Part shown: positions 1 to 7,203 of the stretch, piece by piece
Position numbering within the stretch: the first letter of the stretch is position 1
How the letters are laid out: each line of letters opens with the position of its first letter
NCBI GenBank assembly: GCA_020633495.1
Contig: JACKDR010000027.1
Span: forward strand, 49,870-113,869
DNA length: 64,000 nucleotides
From: Kofleriaceae bacterium
Lineage (GTDB): Bacteria; Myxococcota_A; Polyangia; Haliangiales; Haliangiaceae
Direction: 5' to 3'
Program-made: the position numbers and the translations under genes
The notes under the pieces: generated by a model
Seen by the model: only the letters and a program-made list of their open reading frames with translations
Databases searched by the model: none
What the model was told of the DNA's origin: nothing

Positions 1-1
1 C

Positions 2-1540
2 CTGTTCGTGGTCTCGACCGCGGGCGTCGACGCCGGCCACGACATCCGCAGCCTCGCGCTCGAGCGCGGCGACACCGTCTTCGCGTTCGCGGTGCGCCGC
101 TTCATGGGCGTCACCGGCTACTGGCTGATCATCATCGCGGCGATCCTGTCGACGCTGTCGGCGCTGCAGGCCAACCTGATGGCGGCGTCGCGGGTGGCGC
201 TGAGCATGGCCCAGGACCACACCCTGCCCAGCGTCCTGGCCCGCATCCACCCCGAGCGGCGGACCCCCCTGATGGCGATCTACGCGACGACGCTGACGTT
301 GATCGCGATCGTCTTCATGGTCCCGGATCTCGGCGCCGCCGGCGCCGCCGCCAGCCTGATCTTCCTGGCGTCGTTCACGCTCGCCCACATCACGACCTAC
401 CTGTCGCGGATCCGCGGCGGCGCGGTCGAGGGCGCCTACCAGACGCCGTGGTTCCCGCTGATCCCGGCGGCCGGCGCGATCGCGTGCGCCGCGCTCGCCG
501 TGTTCCAGGCGGTCAGCGTCCCCGACGCCGGCGGCGTCGTGCTGATCTGGCTGGCCCTCGGCGTGCTGCTCTACGTCGCGCTGTTCAAGGGCGACGCCGA
601 GACCGCCGACGCGTCGGCGCTGGGCCGCGATCCCCAGCTCGCGATGCTGCGCGGCCGGGTGCCGCTGGTGCTGCTGCCGATCGCCAACCCGGCGCACGCG
701 CGCGGCATGGTCGAGGTCGCCAACGCGCTGGCGCCCAGCGAGTACGCCCGGGTCCTGCTGCTGACGGTCGTGAAGTCGCCGCGCGGCGCCGGCGCCGATC
801 CGCTGGCTCGCCTCGACGACGCCCAGCGCGTCGTCGGCGAGGCGCTGAGCACCAGCTACGCCGCGGGCCAGACCCCGGAGGCGCTGATCACCGCGGCCGC
901 CGATCCGTGGGCCGAGATCGGGCGGATCGCCACCGAGTACGAGTGCGACAGCCTGCTGATCGGCGGCCTGGCCAAGGGCGAGCACGACGCGCCGCTGGCC
1001 AAGCTGATCCGCCAGCTCTACTGCGACGTCGCGGTCATGCGCGCGACGCCGGGCTGGTCGCTGGCCGAGGCCCGCAAGATCCTGGTGCCGCTCGGCGGCC
1101 GCGGCGACGAGCACGAGCTGCGGGCCCGGGTGCTGGCGTCGCTGTGTCGCGACGGCAGCCGCAGCGTCACCTTCGTGCGGGTGCTGCCGGCGCTGGCCAG
1201 CGACGACGACGTCGCCGAGGTCGAGCGGCAGGTCGCGCAGCGCGCCGAGGTCAAGCTGGGGCGTCGGCCGCGGGTCAAGATCCTGCGCGCCGCGGATCCC
1301 CAGGCCGCGCTGGTCGAGCTCGCGGCGTCGCACGATCTGATCCTGCTCGGCCTGCACCGCGACGTCTGGGGCCGCCGCGGCCTCAGCCCGTTCGCGATCG
1401 ACGTCGCGCGGGCGGCGCCGTGTCCGGCGATCCTGCTCAGCCAGCGGCCGTCGCAGCTGGTCACCGAGGTGTACAGGCCGCTCAAGGACGTCGTCATGGC
1501 GGCGCCGTGGATGCCGCGCAAGCCGGAGCGCGCCGGCTGA
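2..1540 (+). CDS. APC-type amino acid permease with two C-terminal universal stress (Usp) domains, 5' truncated by the window edge
   Basis: The reading frame is open to the first bases, so the true start lies outside the window. The visible part begins inside the membrane domain: about five hydrophobic segments in the first 200 residues, including the stretch where STLSALQANLMAASRV is typical of amino acid-polyamine-organocation permeases. From about residue 210 to 345 and 352 to 485 the protein is soluble with two Usp-like folds (LVLLPIANP, KILVPLGG, and the DLILLGLHRD plus CPAILLSQRP ends). Permease-Usp fusions are known; the Usp part probably senses nucleotide or stress state at the cytoplasmic face. 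Substrate cannot be read from the sequence. Stands alone, with no same-strand partner downstream. Confidence 0.8.
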   Translation: MFVVSTAGVDAGHDIRSLALERGDTVFAFAVRRFMGVTGYWLIIIAAILSTLSALQANLMAASRVALSMAQDHTLPSVLARIHPERRTPLMAIYATTLTLIAIVFMVPDLGAAGAAASLIFLASFTLAHITTYLSRIRGGAVEGAYQTPWFPLIPAAGAIACAALAVFQAVSVPDAGGVVLIWLALGVLLYVALFKGDAETADASALGRDPQLAMLRGRVPLVLLPIANPAHARGMVEVANALAPSEYARVLLLTVVKSPRGAGADPLARLDDAQRVVGEALSTSYAAGQTPEALITAAADPWAEIGRIATEYECDSLLIGGLAKGEHDAPLAKLIRQLYCDVAVMRATPGWSLAEARKILVPLGGRGDEHELRARVLASLCRDGSRSVTFVRVLPALASDDDVAEVERQVAQRAEVKLGRRPRVKILRAADPQAALVELAASHDLILLGLHRDVWGRRGLSPFAIDVARAAPCPAILLSQRPSQLVTEVYRPLKDVVMAAPWMPRKPERAG

Positions 1541-1638
1541 CGGCGACGGCGGTCGGTCGCCGAGTCATCAGCGCTCCCAGGGTAGGGACCGGCCAAGCTC
1601 GGTCGCAAGCGCGCCGGGGTGCCTTCATACTGACCGCC

Positions 1639-2658
1639 GTGGATCGCGGTCCGGAGCAGGGCGTGCTGATCGACGGCTGCGGCTACTGCCGGCTGCTGTT
1701 CCCGTCGACGGCGCCCTGTCGCCGCTGCGGCGGTCGCCACCGCCTCCAGCCGGCCCGCATGCTCGACGCCGTCGGGGTGGCGGCCGCGGTGGCCCGCGCC
1801 GTCGCCGGCCACGACGCGTCGCGCGCCGCGCTCGACGGGCTGCTCGAGCTCCTCCTCGTCCACGCCCCGGTCTCCCTCGCCGCCCTCGCCGCCCTCGGGG
1901 CGCCGACCCTCGACGATCTGCGCCGCGTCGCTCGCGCCCTCGACGCCGCCGGCGCGCATAGCCCGCGCGCCGCCCCGGCGCTCGCGCGTTCAGCGCCCGG
2001 CGCGCGCGCCGCCGCCGCCGCCGTCGCTGCCGTCGCTGTCGTCGTCGTCGTCGGCTTCGTCGGCGGCGCGGACCTCGACCGCGTCGACGTCGATGACGCC
2101 GCCGTGGCCGGCGAGGGCGTCGCCGTCGAAGGGGGCGCCCGGCGGCGGGCCGCCCGGGAAGGGCATGCCGGCGCCGAAGCTCTGGCCGATGACCTCGGCG
2201 CGGGCGCGCAGCCGCGCCGTCATCCGCGCGGCCATGCGGCTCCGGGTCGGCGGCAGCAGCAGGATGAGCGCGACGGCGTCGGAGAGGAAGCCCGGGATGA
2301 TGAACAGCACCCCGGCGAAGCCCGCGATCGCGTTGGACATCAGGACGTCGCCGACCGGCTCGCTGCGCGCGTAGGCCTCGGCGGCGCGGCGCAGCGTGGC
2401 GGCGGCGCGCCCGCCGAGCACCAGGCTGCCCAGCACCGCGCCGGCGACCAGCGCCAGCAGCGTGTACAGCGTCCCGATCATGCCCCCGACGATGACGATC
2501 GAGGCGATCTCCCCGATCACGGCGGCGAGGAACAGCAGGACCACGGCGAGGCACATGCCCGGGGGTGTACCACCCCCCAGCGGTCCCGTCCGCCGGGGCT
2601 CACAGATCGACGCGGAGGCCGAACGCCAGCGACGCCGTGGTCGCCGGCTGGTAGCTGA
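1639..2658 (+). CDS. Possible zinc-ribbon protein, 3' end uncertain
   Basis: A GTG at 1639 opens a frame whose first part looks like protein: CGYC at about residue 14 and CRRCGG at about residue 28 could form a CxxC...CxxC zinc ribbon, followed by an alpha-helical Leu/Ala stretch to about residue 110. The frame then runs without a stop to 2658, antisense over the whole FxsA gene, which is unlikely to be coding. Either the gene has a frameshift near 1950-2000, or this is a chance frame in GC-rich DNA. It is the only content seen in the gap 1541-1989. Low confidence. Confidence 0.25.
   Translation: MDRGPEQGVLIDGCGYCRLLFPSTAPCRRCGGRHRLQPARMLDAVGVAAAVARAVAGHDASRAALDGLLELLLVHAPVSLAALAALGAPTLDDLRRVARALDAAGAHSPRAAPALARSAPGARAAAAAVAAVAVVVVVGFVGGADLDRVDVDDAAVAGEGVAVEGGARRRAAREGHAGAEALADDLGAGAQPRRHPRGHAAPGRRQQQDERDGVGEEARDDEQHPGEARDRVGHQDVADRLAARVGLGGAAQRGGGAPAEHQAAQHRAGDQRQQRVQRPDHAPDDDDRGDLPDHGGEEQQDHGEAHARGCTTPQRSRPPGLTDRRGGRTPATPWSPAGS
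1990..2556 (-). CDS. fxsA: FxsA family membrane protein
   Basis: 188 residues. The N-terminal 110 residues carry the FxsA pattern: a first hydrophobic segment (VVLLFLAAVIGEIASIVIVG), a second one with Gly-rich packing (LLALVAGAVLGSLVLGG), then AIAGFAGVLFIIPGFLSD and the short LLLPPTR motif that ends the domain. The C-terminal third is a low-complexity tail with PPGAPFDGD and a run of Asp then Gly. In E. coli FxsA interferes with phage T7 exclusion by F; in other bacteria its role is unknown. ATG start at 2556. Confident family call, function unassigned. Confidence 0.85.
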   Translation of the reverse strand: MCLAVVLLFLAAVIGEIASIVIVGGMIGTLYTLLALVAGAVLGSLVLGGRAAATLRRAAEAYARSEPVGDVLMSNAIAGFAGVLFIIPGFLSDAVALILLLPPTRSRMAARMTARLRARAEVIGQSFGAGMPFPGGPPPGAPFDGDALAGHGGVIDVDAVEVRAADEADDDDDSDGSDGGGGGARAGR

Positions 2659-3676
2659 CCTGCGTGAACACCTTCAGCTTCCACAGGTTGGCCTGGACCC
2701 CGAGCAGGCCGTGGACGCCGCCGATCGACGGCCGCTGCCGCCCCGTCGCCTGCAGCGCCAGCGAGCCGATCGTCGTCGGGGCCGCCGCGCCGTTGGCCGC
2801 GGTCAGCGTGCCGGTCAGCCCGGCGTCGACCCGCGACCGGCCGCCCTGGGCGTCGAAGCCGACCCCGGTGTAGACCGAGGCCACGTAGAGCACCCGCAGC
2901 GACGTCGTCAGCTCGACCGGCGCGGTCACGGTCAGCGTGTGCAGATCGAACGTGCCGGTCGCGGTGGCGGCGATGGTCCGCGACTGCGCGCCGGCCTCGA
3001 TCGTGTAGTCCGTGCCGAGCTCGTCGCCGATGCCGAACGACCACCGCGCCAGCTCGACCCCGGCGGTGAGGTCGAGCCCGCCCCACTGCGCCACCAGGCC
3101 CTTGGCGCCGCGGGTCGGGTGGAAGAACTTGCGCTGGACGTGCAGGCCCAGGCTCGAGATCGAGCCGTCGAGCTGACCGCTGCCGCCGCCGCGGTGGAAC
3201 AGGTTGCCGAACACGGTCCACGCCGGGTGCTGCCACGACGCCAGGTTGAGGCCGCCCATGATCGTCACGTTGGGCGCGACCCCGGCGCTCGGCGTGCCGT
3301 CGCCGATCTCGGCCGACACCGCCAGGTTGGCGGCGACGCCGAGCACCAGGCGATCGCTGTTGGTGGCGTAGTCGACGCCGAGGCCGCGGTTCGAGAACGA
3401 CGACGCGTTGGCGAAGTCGCGCAGGAAGTCGTCGATGTCGAGCAGCGCCAGGCCCTTGCGCAGCCCGGTCGACAGCTTCATCTCGAGATCGGCGCCGCTG
3501 ATGCCCAGCTCGGCGGCGAGGTCCTGCCCGGCCTGGTTGAGCGTGATGTCGACGCTGGCGGTGCCGTCGGCGCGCGCCGGCCTCGCCGCCGCCGCGACCA
3601 GGACCACCGGGACGATCGCCGCGACGATCGAACGACGCGCGCGGGGGCCTACCCCGGGCGAGGGATCGGGTGCCAT
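2600..3676 (-). CDS. Putative outer membrane beta-barrel-like protein
   Basis: 358 residues from an ATG at 3676; the open frame extends further upstream but that part is not protein-like and overlaps the next gene. Residues about 10-35 form a signal peptide (VAAIVPVVLVAAAARPARA). The rest is rich in alternating polar/hydrophobic strands with Gly/Thr/Ser turns (LVLGVAANLAVSAEIGDG, LTVTAPVELTTSLRVLYVAS) and ends in SLAFGLRVDL, a beta-strand with a terminal hydrophobic residue as in outer membrane barrels. No known family recognised. Its start lies 31 bases from the end of the upstream zinc-ribbon gene, so the two may share a transcript. Confidence 0.6.
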   Translation of the reverse strand: MAPDPSPGVGPRARRSIVAAIVPVVLVAAAARPARADGTASVDITLNQAGQDLAAELGISGADLEMKLSTGLRKGLALLDIDDFLRDFANASSFSNRGLGVDYATNSDRLVLGVAANLAVSAEIGDGTPSAGVAPNVTIMGGLNLASWQHPAWTVFGNLFHRGGGSGQLDGSISSLGLHVQRKFFHPTRGAKGLVAQWGGLDLTAGVELARWSFGIGDELGTDYTIEAGAQSRTIAATATGTFDLHTLTVTAPVELTTSLRVLYVASVYTGVGFDAQGGRSRVDAGLTGTLTAANGAAAPTTIGSLALQATGRQRPSIGGVHGLLGVQANLWKLKVFTQVSYQPATTASLAFGLRVDL

Positions 3677-3707
3677 CCGATCCACGATACACGAGCCGGG
3701 CGGCCGA

Positions 3708-4016
3708 TCAGTTGGGCCCTGCCGGCACGATGCGCCACCAGATCTGTCGCGACACGTGGCACACCCGGCAGGTGACCGCGACGACGCGCAGGCCGTGCTC
3801 GGCGCGGTGCTCGCCGAGGTCGTAGCTGCCGCCACACTGCGGGCACTTCATCGCGCCGGTCCGGACCTCGATCACGGCCGCGGTCCCGACCTCGATCGGC
3901 CGCGCCGCGGAGCCGCCGCGCTCGAGGCCGGCCAGGCGCTCGCGGTCGCGCACCAGCTTGCGGGCGGCGCGCTCGTCGGCGCGACGGGCGGTACGGTCGG
4001 GGCGCTTGCGAGTCAC
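3708..4016 (-). CDS. Small zinc-ribbon protein
   Basis: 102 residues from a GTG at 4016. The first 35 residues are Arg/Lys-rich and helical (KRPDRTARRADERAARKL). The C-terminal half contains CPQC (about residue 58) and CRVC (about residue 83), a CxxC...CxxC zinc ribbon, with SYDLGEHRAEHG between and RQIWWRIV after. No enzymatic motif. Likely a nucleic-acid or protein-binding zinc ribbon; function unknown. It lies head to head with the methylase-like gene at 4062 with only 45 bases between, so the two may share a divergent promoter. Confidence 0.6.
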   Translation of the reverse strand: MTRKRPDRTARRADERAARKLVRDRERLAGLERGGSAARPIEVGTAAVIEVRTGAMKCPQCGGSYDLGEHRAEHGLRVVAVTCRVCHVSRQIWWRIVPAGPN

Positions 4017-4061
4017 CCGGGCAGCGTAGCGACCTCGCGGCCGTCGCGGTAGGCTCGCCGC

Positions 4062-4700
4062 GTGATCGCGGCGCAGCGCACCGTCGAGCAGGGCGACGGC
4101 GTCGCCTGGCTGGCGCGCGCCCCGTTGCCGGCCGATCACGCGATCGTCACGTCGCTGCCCGACGCCAGCGAGGTCGCCACCCTCGGCGACGGCTGGGCGG
4201 CGTGGTTCGTCGACACCGTGGCGCTGGCGTGCCGCCAGGTCGCCGAGCCGGCGGTGGCGATCTTCTTCCAGACCGACGTCAAGCGGCAGGGCCGCTGGGT
4301 CGACAAGGGCTACCTGGTCCAGCGCGGCGCCGAGGCCGCCGGCAGCCACCTGCTGTGGCACAAGATCGTCTGCCGGGTGCCCCCCGGCACGATCACGATG
4401 GGCCGCCCCGCGTACGCCCACATGCTGGCGTTCAGCCGCGGCCTGCGCCTCGACGCCGGCCGCTCGACCGCCGACGTCCTGCCGTCCCTGGGCGAGATGC
4501 CGTGGGTCCGCGCGATGGGCGTCGCGGCCTGCCAGGCCGCGGCGCGGTTCCTGATCGAGCAGACCGCGTGCCGCGTCGTCGTCGACCCGTTCTGCGGCGT
4601 CGGCACGATGCTGGCGGTCGCCAACGCCCACGGCCTCGACGCCGTCGGCGTCGAGCTGTCGAAGCGCCGGGTCCGCAAGGCGCGCCGCCTGACCCTGTGA
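4062..4700 (+). CDS. SAM-dependent nucleic-acid methylase-like protein
   Basis: 212 residues, GTG start at 4062. The C-terminal half has the motif I/IV region of RNA/DNA methylases: VVVDPFCGVGTMLAVANAHG at about residues 170-190 (a DPFCGxGT SAM loop) followed by GVELSKRR, the acidic residue that binds the SAM ribose being the Glu of GVEL. The N-terminal half has no THUMP or restriction domain and no NPPY was seen, so the catalytic motif is missing or altered. Likely a truncated or divergent UPF0020/DUF-type methylase; substrate unknown. Confidence 0.55.
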   Translation: MIAAQRTVEQGDGVAWLARAPLPADHAIVTSLPDASEVATLGDGWAAWFVDTVALACRQVAEPAVAIFFQTDVKRQGRWVDKGYLVQRGAEAAGSHLLWHKIVCRVPPGTITMGRPAYAHMLAFSRGLRLDAGRSTADVLPSLGEMPWVRAMGVAACQAAARFLIEQTACRVVVDPFCGVGTMLAVANAHGLDAVGVELSKRRVRKARRLTL

Positions 4701-4831
4701 GCGCGGCCCCCGGCGGCGTCGGAGCCCCAGGTCGCGGCGCGCACCGGGTCTCGCGTCACCCAGGGGGGCGGCGTAGGTCCGCGGATCACCGTGACCCCGC
4801 CGCGGCCCGGCGCTTGCTAACGTCCGCCCAC

Positions 4832-5374
4832 ATGATGAAGCGCGTGATGATCCTGCCCCTGGCCCTCGGCCTCGCCCTCACCGCCTGCGGCAAGAAGGGC
4901 GACGACGGGCCCGGCAAGGACTGGAGCGGCAAGGCGCTCGACGTCACCGTCGAGAACAAGGTCAACAACGTCGCCTTCAAGGTCCAGCTGCCCAAGGGCA
5001 TGAAGTTCGACGGCGACGACGACGGCCCCGAGGTCATCACCAAGATGTGGAAGGCCGACGTCCACGACTACTTCAGCGAGCCCAGCGTGATGATCTCGTA
5101 CGAGGCGATCCCGGCGACCGACATCGACGGCTTCGTCAAGGACGCGATGCTCGACGACAAGGACGTCATCGCCAAGCAGGAGAAGACCGCCGACGGCTTC
5201 GTCCTGGTCACCCACACCAAGAACAACGGCATCGTCGCCGTCGAGGTGATGAAGGTGAAGGGTGACGCCCACCTGGTGTGTCGGGCGTCGCAAGCCAAGG
5301 ACGGCGGGGTCCCCAGCCCCGACAAGACGATGGCGTGGCTGGAGCAGCTGTGCTCGTCGCTCACGATCCAGTGA
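4832..5374 (+). CDS. Lipoprotein of unknown function
   Basis: 180 residues from ATG 4832. A signal peptide ends in a lipobox LTAC with the Cys at residue 19. The mature part is charged (GKKGDDGPGKDW) and then forms an alternating beta pattern (LDVTVENKVNNVAFKVQLPKG) with a late Cys pair (HLVCRAS and EQLCSSLTI) that may form a disulphide. Reminiscent of small lipoproteins common in myxobacteria, with no assignable family. Independent transcript; 131 bases upstream hold nothing else recognised. Confidence 0.6.
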   Translation: MMKRVMILPLALGLALTACGKKGDDGPGKDWSGKALDVTVENKVNNVAFKVQLPKGMKFDGDDDGPEVITKMWKADVHDYFSEPSVMISYEAIPATDIDGFVKDAMLDDKDVIAKQEKTADGFVLVTHTKNNGIVAVEVMKVKGDAHLVCRASQAKDGGVPSPDKTMAWLEQLCSSLTIQ

Positions 5375-5405
5375 GCGGGATCGACGGTCGGGCGCGGCCG
5401 CCGCG

Positions 5406-6329
5406 CTACGGGTGGTCGGGCAGGCGGCCCGCGTAGGCGACGTCGTAGATGGCGCGGCGCAGCAGCGCGACCGCGCGCGGCAGCGGCGCGCCGCGCACCA
5501 GCTCGCGCGGGGCGCTGCCGTCGTCGATCCGGACGTGGGTGAAGTCGTGGAGATCGTCCTCGGGCTCGCTGTCGAGCGCGCGCAGCGCGCCGCTGGTCGC
5601 GAAGCGGCCGACGTCGTCGACCTGGGCCGGCGTCAGCTGCGCCGACTGCGCCGGCGGCTCGCCGATCCAGCCCATCTCGACGACGCCGTCGGAGTGGACG
5701 GTCAGGACCACCGGCCGCGGCGCGGTCGCGCCCGGCGACACGGTCCAGGCGCTGACCGTGAACATGCCCGGCACCGGCACCGGCGTGCCGTCGGCGCGCG
5801 CCCGGGCGCCGAGCCGGGTCAGCTCGGCGATCACCGCCCGGGCGCCGGCGGGCACGGCGCCGAACAGATCGACGTCGTGGACCCCGGCGTCGCTGCGGAT
5901 CGTGAGGAAGGTGTGGACGCCTTCGCCGGACGGCGGGTTGGTGCGCAGCCGCGCGACCTCGGGCGCGCCGAGCAGGCGACGCAGCTCGTCGAGCTCGGAG
6001 GGATCGACGGTGAGATCGATCGGGCCGTGGTCGCCCTGGCTGGTCATCCCCGGGACCAGCTCGACCAGCCCCGACGAGTCGACCAGCACGGTGTCGCGGG
6101 TGACCAGCGCGGCGCCCTGCTCCTCGATCGCGAGCTCGACCGACCAGTCGCCGGTCAGCGGCGTCGGCGTGGCCGCGGCGTCGGCGGGCGCGGCGCCGGC
6201 GTCGCGCGCGCCCGTCGTCGGGGCGGCCCGCCCGCCCTCGGCGCCCCAGGGCCCGGATTCGGACGCCTTGCGGCAGCCCCCGAGCGCCAGCATCACCATC
6301 ACCGCCAGCATGATCGACCGCGAGCTCAT
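5406..6329 (-). CDS. Lipoprotein of unknown function
   Basis: 307 residues from ATG 6329. Signal peptide with lipobox LGGC (Cys 19), then an Ala/Pro/Thr linker to about residue 50 and a folded part with two similar halves: GDWSVELAIEEQGAAL...SSGLVELVPG and PGMFTVSAWTVSPGA...HSDGVVEMGWIG, which look like a repeated beta domain. No catalytic motif seen. It starts 25 bases from the divergent YjbR gene at 6354, so both promoters must lie within or overlap this short gap (TATACT at 6337-6342 could be a -10 element). Confidence 0.6.
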   Translation of the reverse strand: MSSRSIMLAVMVMLALGGCRKASESGPWGAEGGRAAPTTGARDAGAAPADAAATPTPLTGDWSVELAIEEQGAALVTRDTVLVDSSGLVELVPGMTSQGDHGPIDLTVDPSELDELRRLLGAPEVARLRTNPPSGEGVHTFLTIRSDAGVHDVDLFGAVPAGARAVIAELTRLGARARADGTPVPVPGMFTVSAWTVSPGATAPRPVVLTVHSDGVVEMGWIGEPPAQSAQLTPAQVDDVGRFATSGALRALDSEPEDDLHDFTHVRIDDGSAPRELVRGAPLPRAVALLRRAIYDVAYAGRLPDHP

Positions 6330-6353
6330 GAGGCCAGGTATACACTGCCGCCC

Positions 6354-6803
6354 GTGAAGCTCGCGACCGCACGTCACCTCGCGCTGGGCCTGCCCGAGGC
6401 GAAGGAGGCGGATCACCACGGGCGCCCCTCGTTCCGGGTCCGCGGCCGGATCTTCGTCACCGTCCCCGACGACGAGCACCTCCACGTCATGGTCGACTCC
6501 GACGCCACGCAGGTCGCGATCACGGTCGGGCCGGCCGCGTTCAGCAAGCTGTGGTGGGGCAAGAAGCTGATGGGGGTCAAGGTCGCGCTCGAGCAGGTCG
6601 AGCCGGCGCTGCTGATCGAGCTGCTCGCCGAGGCGTGGCGGCAGAAGGCGCCGGTCCGGCTGCGCGCGGCGTTCGACGCCGAGCGCGCCAGCGCGGCCGG
6701 GCTCGACGGCGGGGACGACGACGACGACGACGAGGGCGAGGGCGACGAGGACGACGACCCCTCGCTCGGCCGTCCCGAGGACGACGCCGCCGACCGCGAC
6801 TGA
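6354..6803 (+). CDS. MmcQ/YjbR family protein with acidic tail
   Basis: 149 residues, GTG start at 6354. The fold is the YjbR double-wing type: LALGLPEAKEADHHGRPSFRV with the typical FRV(R)G then IFVTV, and KLWWGKKLMGVKVALEQVE followed by LIELLAEAWRQKAP at the end of the domain near residue 118. After that comes a strikingly acidic tail (a run of Asp and Glu, ending near residue 149), not part of the family. YjbR proteins are considered DNA-binding by structure; an acidic tail would oppose that, so the partner may be basic. Divergent from the lipoprotein at 6329. Confidence 0.75.
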   Translation: MKLATARHLALGLPEAKEADHHGRPSFRVRGRIFVTVPDDEHLHVMVDSDATQVAITVGPAAFSKLWWGKKLMGVKVALEQVEPALLIELLAEAWRQKAPVRLRAAFDAERASAAGLDGGDDDDDDEGEGDEDDDPSLGRPEDDAADRD

Positions 6804-6990
6804 TGGCGGCCTGGTCTTCGGCGCGTCCGGCGCCACCCTCGACGCCTACGAGCACGTCCTGCGCCGCCTGGCTGGCCGCGACGACGGCATCGTCGACGCG
6901 CTCTCGTGGTTCAGCCAGCCGCTGACCGGCGGCTACTGCGGGTACCCGCCGGTCGCCGGCGCACGCCGCGACCTGCGCGCGCTGTCGTGA
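6802..6990 (+). pseudogene. C-terminal remnant of a YfeX-like DyP-type peroxidase
   Basis: The frame beginning at 6802 reads GLVFGASGATLDAYEHVL, then DDGIVDALSWFSQPLTGGY and PPVAGARRDLRALS before TGA 6988-6990. This matches from memory the last 60 residues of YfeX-type DyP haem peroxidases (GLxFxAxG...LRRMAGxDDGIxDALxRFSRPLTGGYYWCPP). No start codon or upstream peroxidase body exists: the frame abuts the YjbR stop codon. I read it as a decayed fragment left by a deletion. The family identity rests on recall, not on a search. Confidence 0.5.
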
Positions 6991-7029
6991 CGCACGCCGC
7001 GGCGGCGACCTGATGCTACGGTGGCGGCG

Positions 7030-7203
7030 ATGAAGCTACCGTGGCTCAACCTCGCGGGCACCGCGGCCGGCGCCGCCGCCGGCTTCGCCTACTATTGGTT
7101 CTGGGGCTGCCACTCCGGTTGAGGCTACAAGTCGAACCCGATCGTCATGACCCTGTGGGCCGCGACGATCGGGTTCCTCCTGACGGCCGGGCGCCGTCGC
7201 TGA
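7030..7203 (+). CDS. DUF6132-like two-TM membrane protein with in-frame TGA (candidate selenocysteine) at codon 31
   Basis: ATG 7030, TGA stop 7201-7203, 57 residues if the in-frame TGA at 7120-7122 is read through. Before it: a Trp/Ala/Gly first TM segment (residues about 8-25), then GCHSG; after it: GYKSNP and a second TM segment (VMTLWAATIGFLL). DUF6132 proteins, as I recall them, have the same plan with a loop of the form GCxSGxCPITSNP; the TGA sits at the position of the family's second Cys (three residues before SNP), giving Cys27-x3-Sec31. The frame stays family-like to its natural end, and a hairpin lies just downstream (separate entry). Alternatives: a TGC-to-TGA nonsense mutation, or a sequencing error. 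It overlaps the 3' end of rnfD by 59 bases, tail to tail. Confidence 0.55.
7135..7175 (+). promoter_or_regulatory. Candidate SECIS-like hairpin (or bidirectional terminator)
   Basis: Perfect 12-bp inverted repeat AACCCGATCGTC (7135-7146) and GACGATCGGGTT (7164-7175), with the 17-base interior able to form a further CCC/GGG stem (7151-7153 with 7157-7159) and a UGU apical loop. The apical loop begins about 31 bases after the in-frame TGA, within the spacing described for bacterial SECIS elements, and a G lies at loop position two. An alternative reading is a shared terminator between two convergent genes, but there is no T-run on either side. Confidence 0.5.

Noticed and set aside
448..2658. 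736-codon plus-strand frame
   Set aside because: Its first part is an antiphase shadow of the permease; only a possible short zinc-ribbon segment from 1639 was kept, with low confidence.
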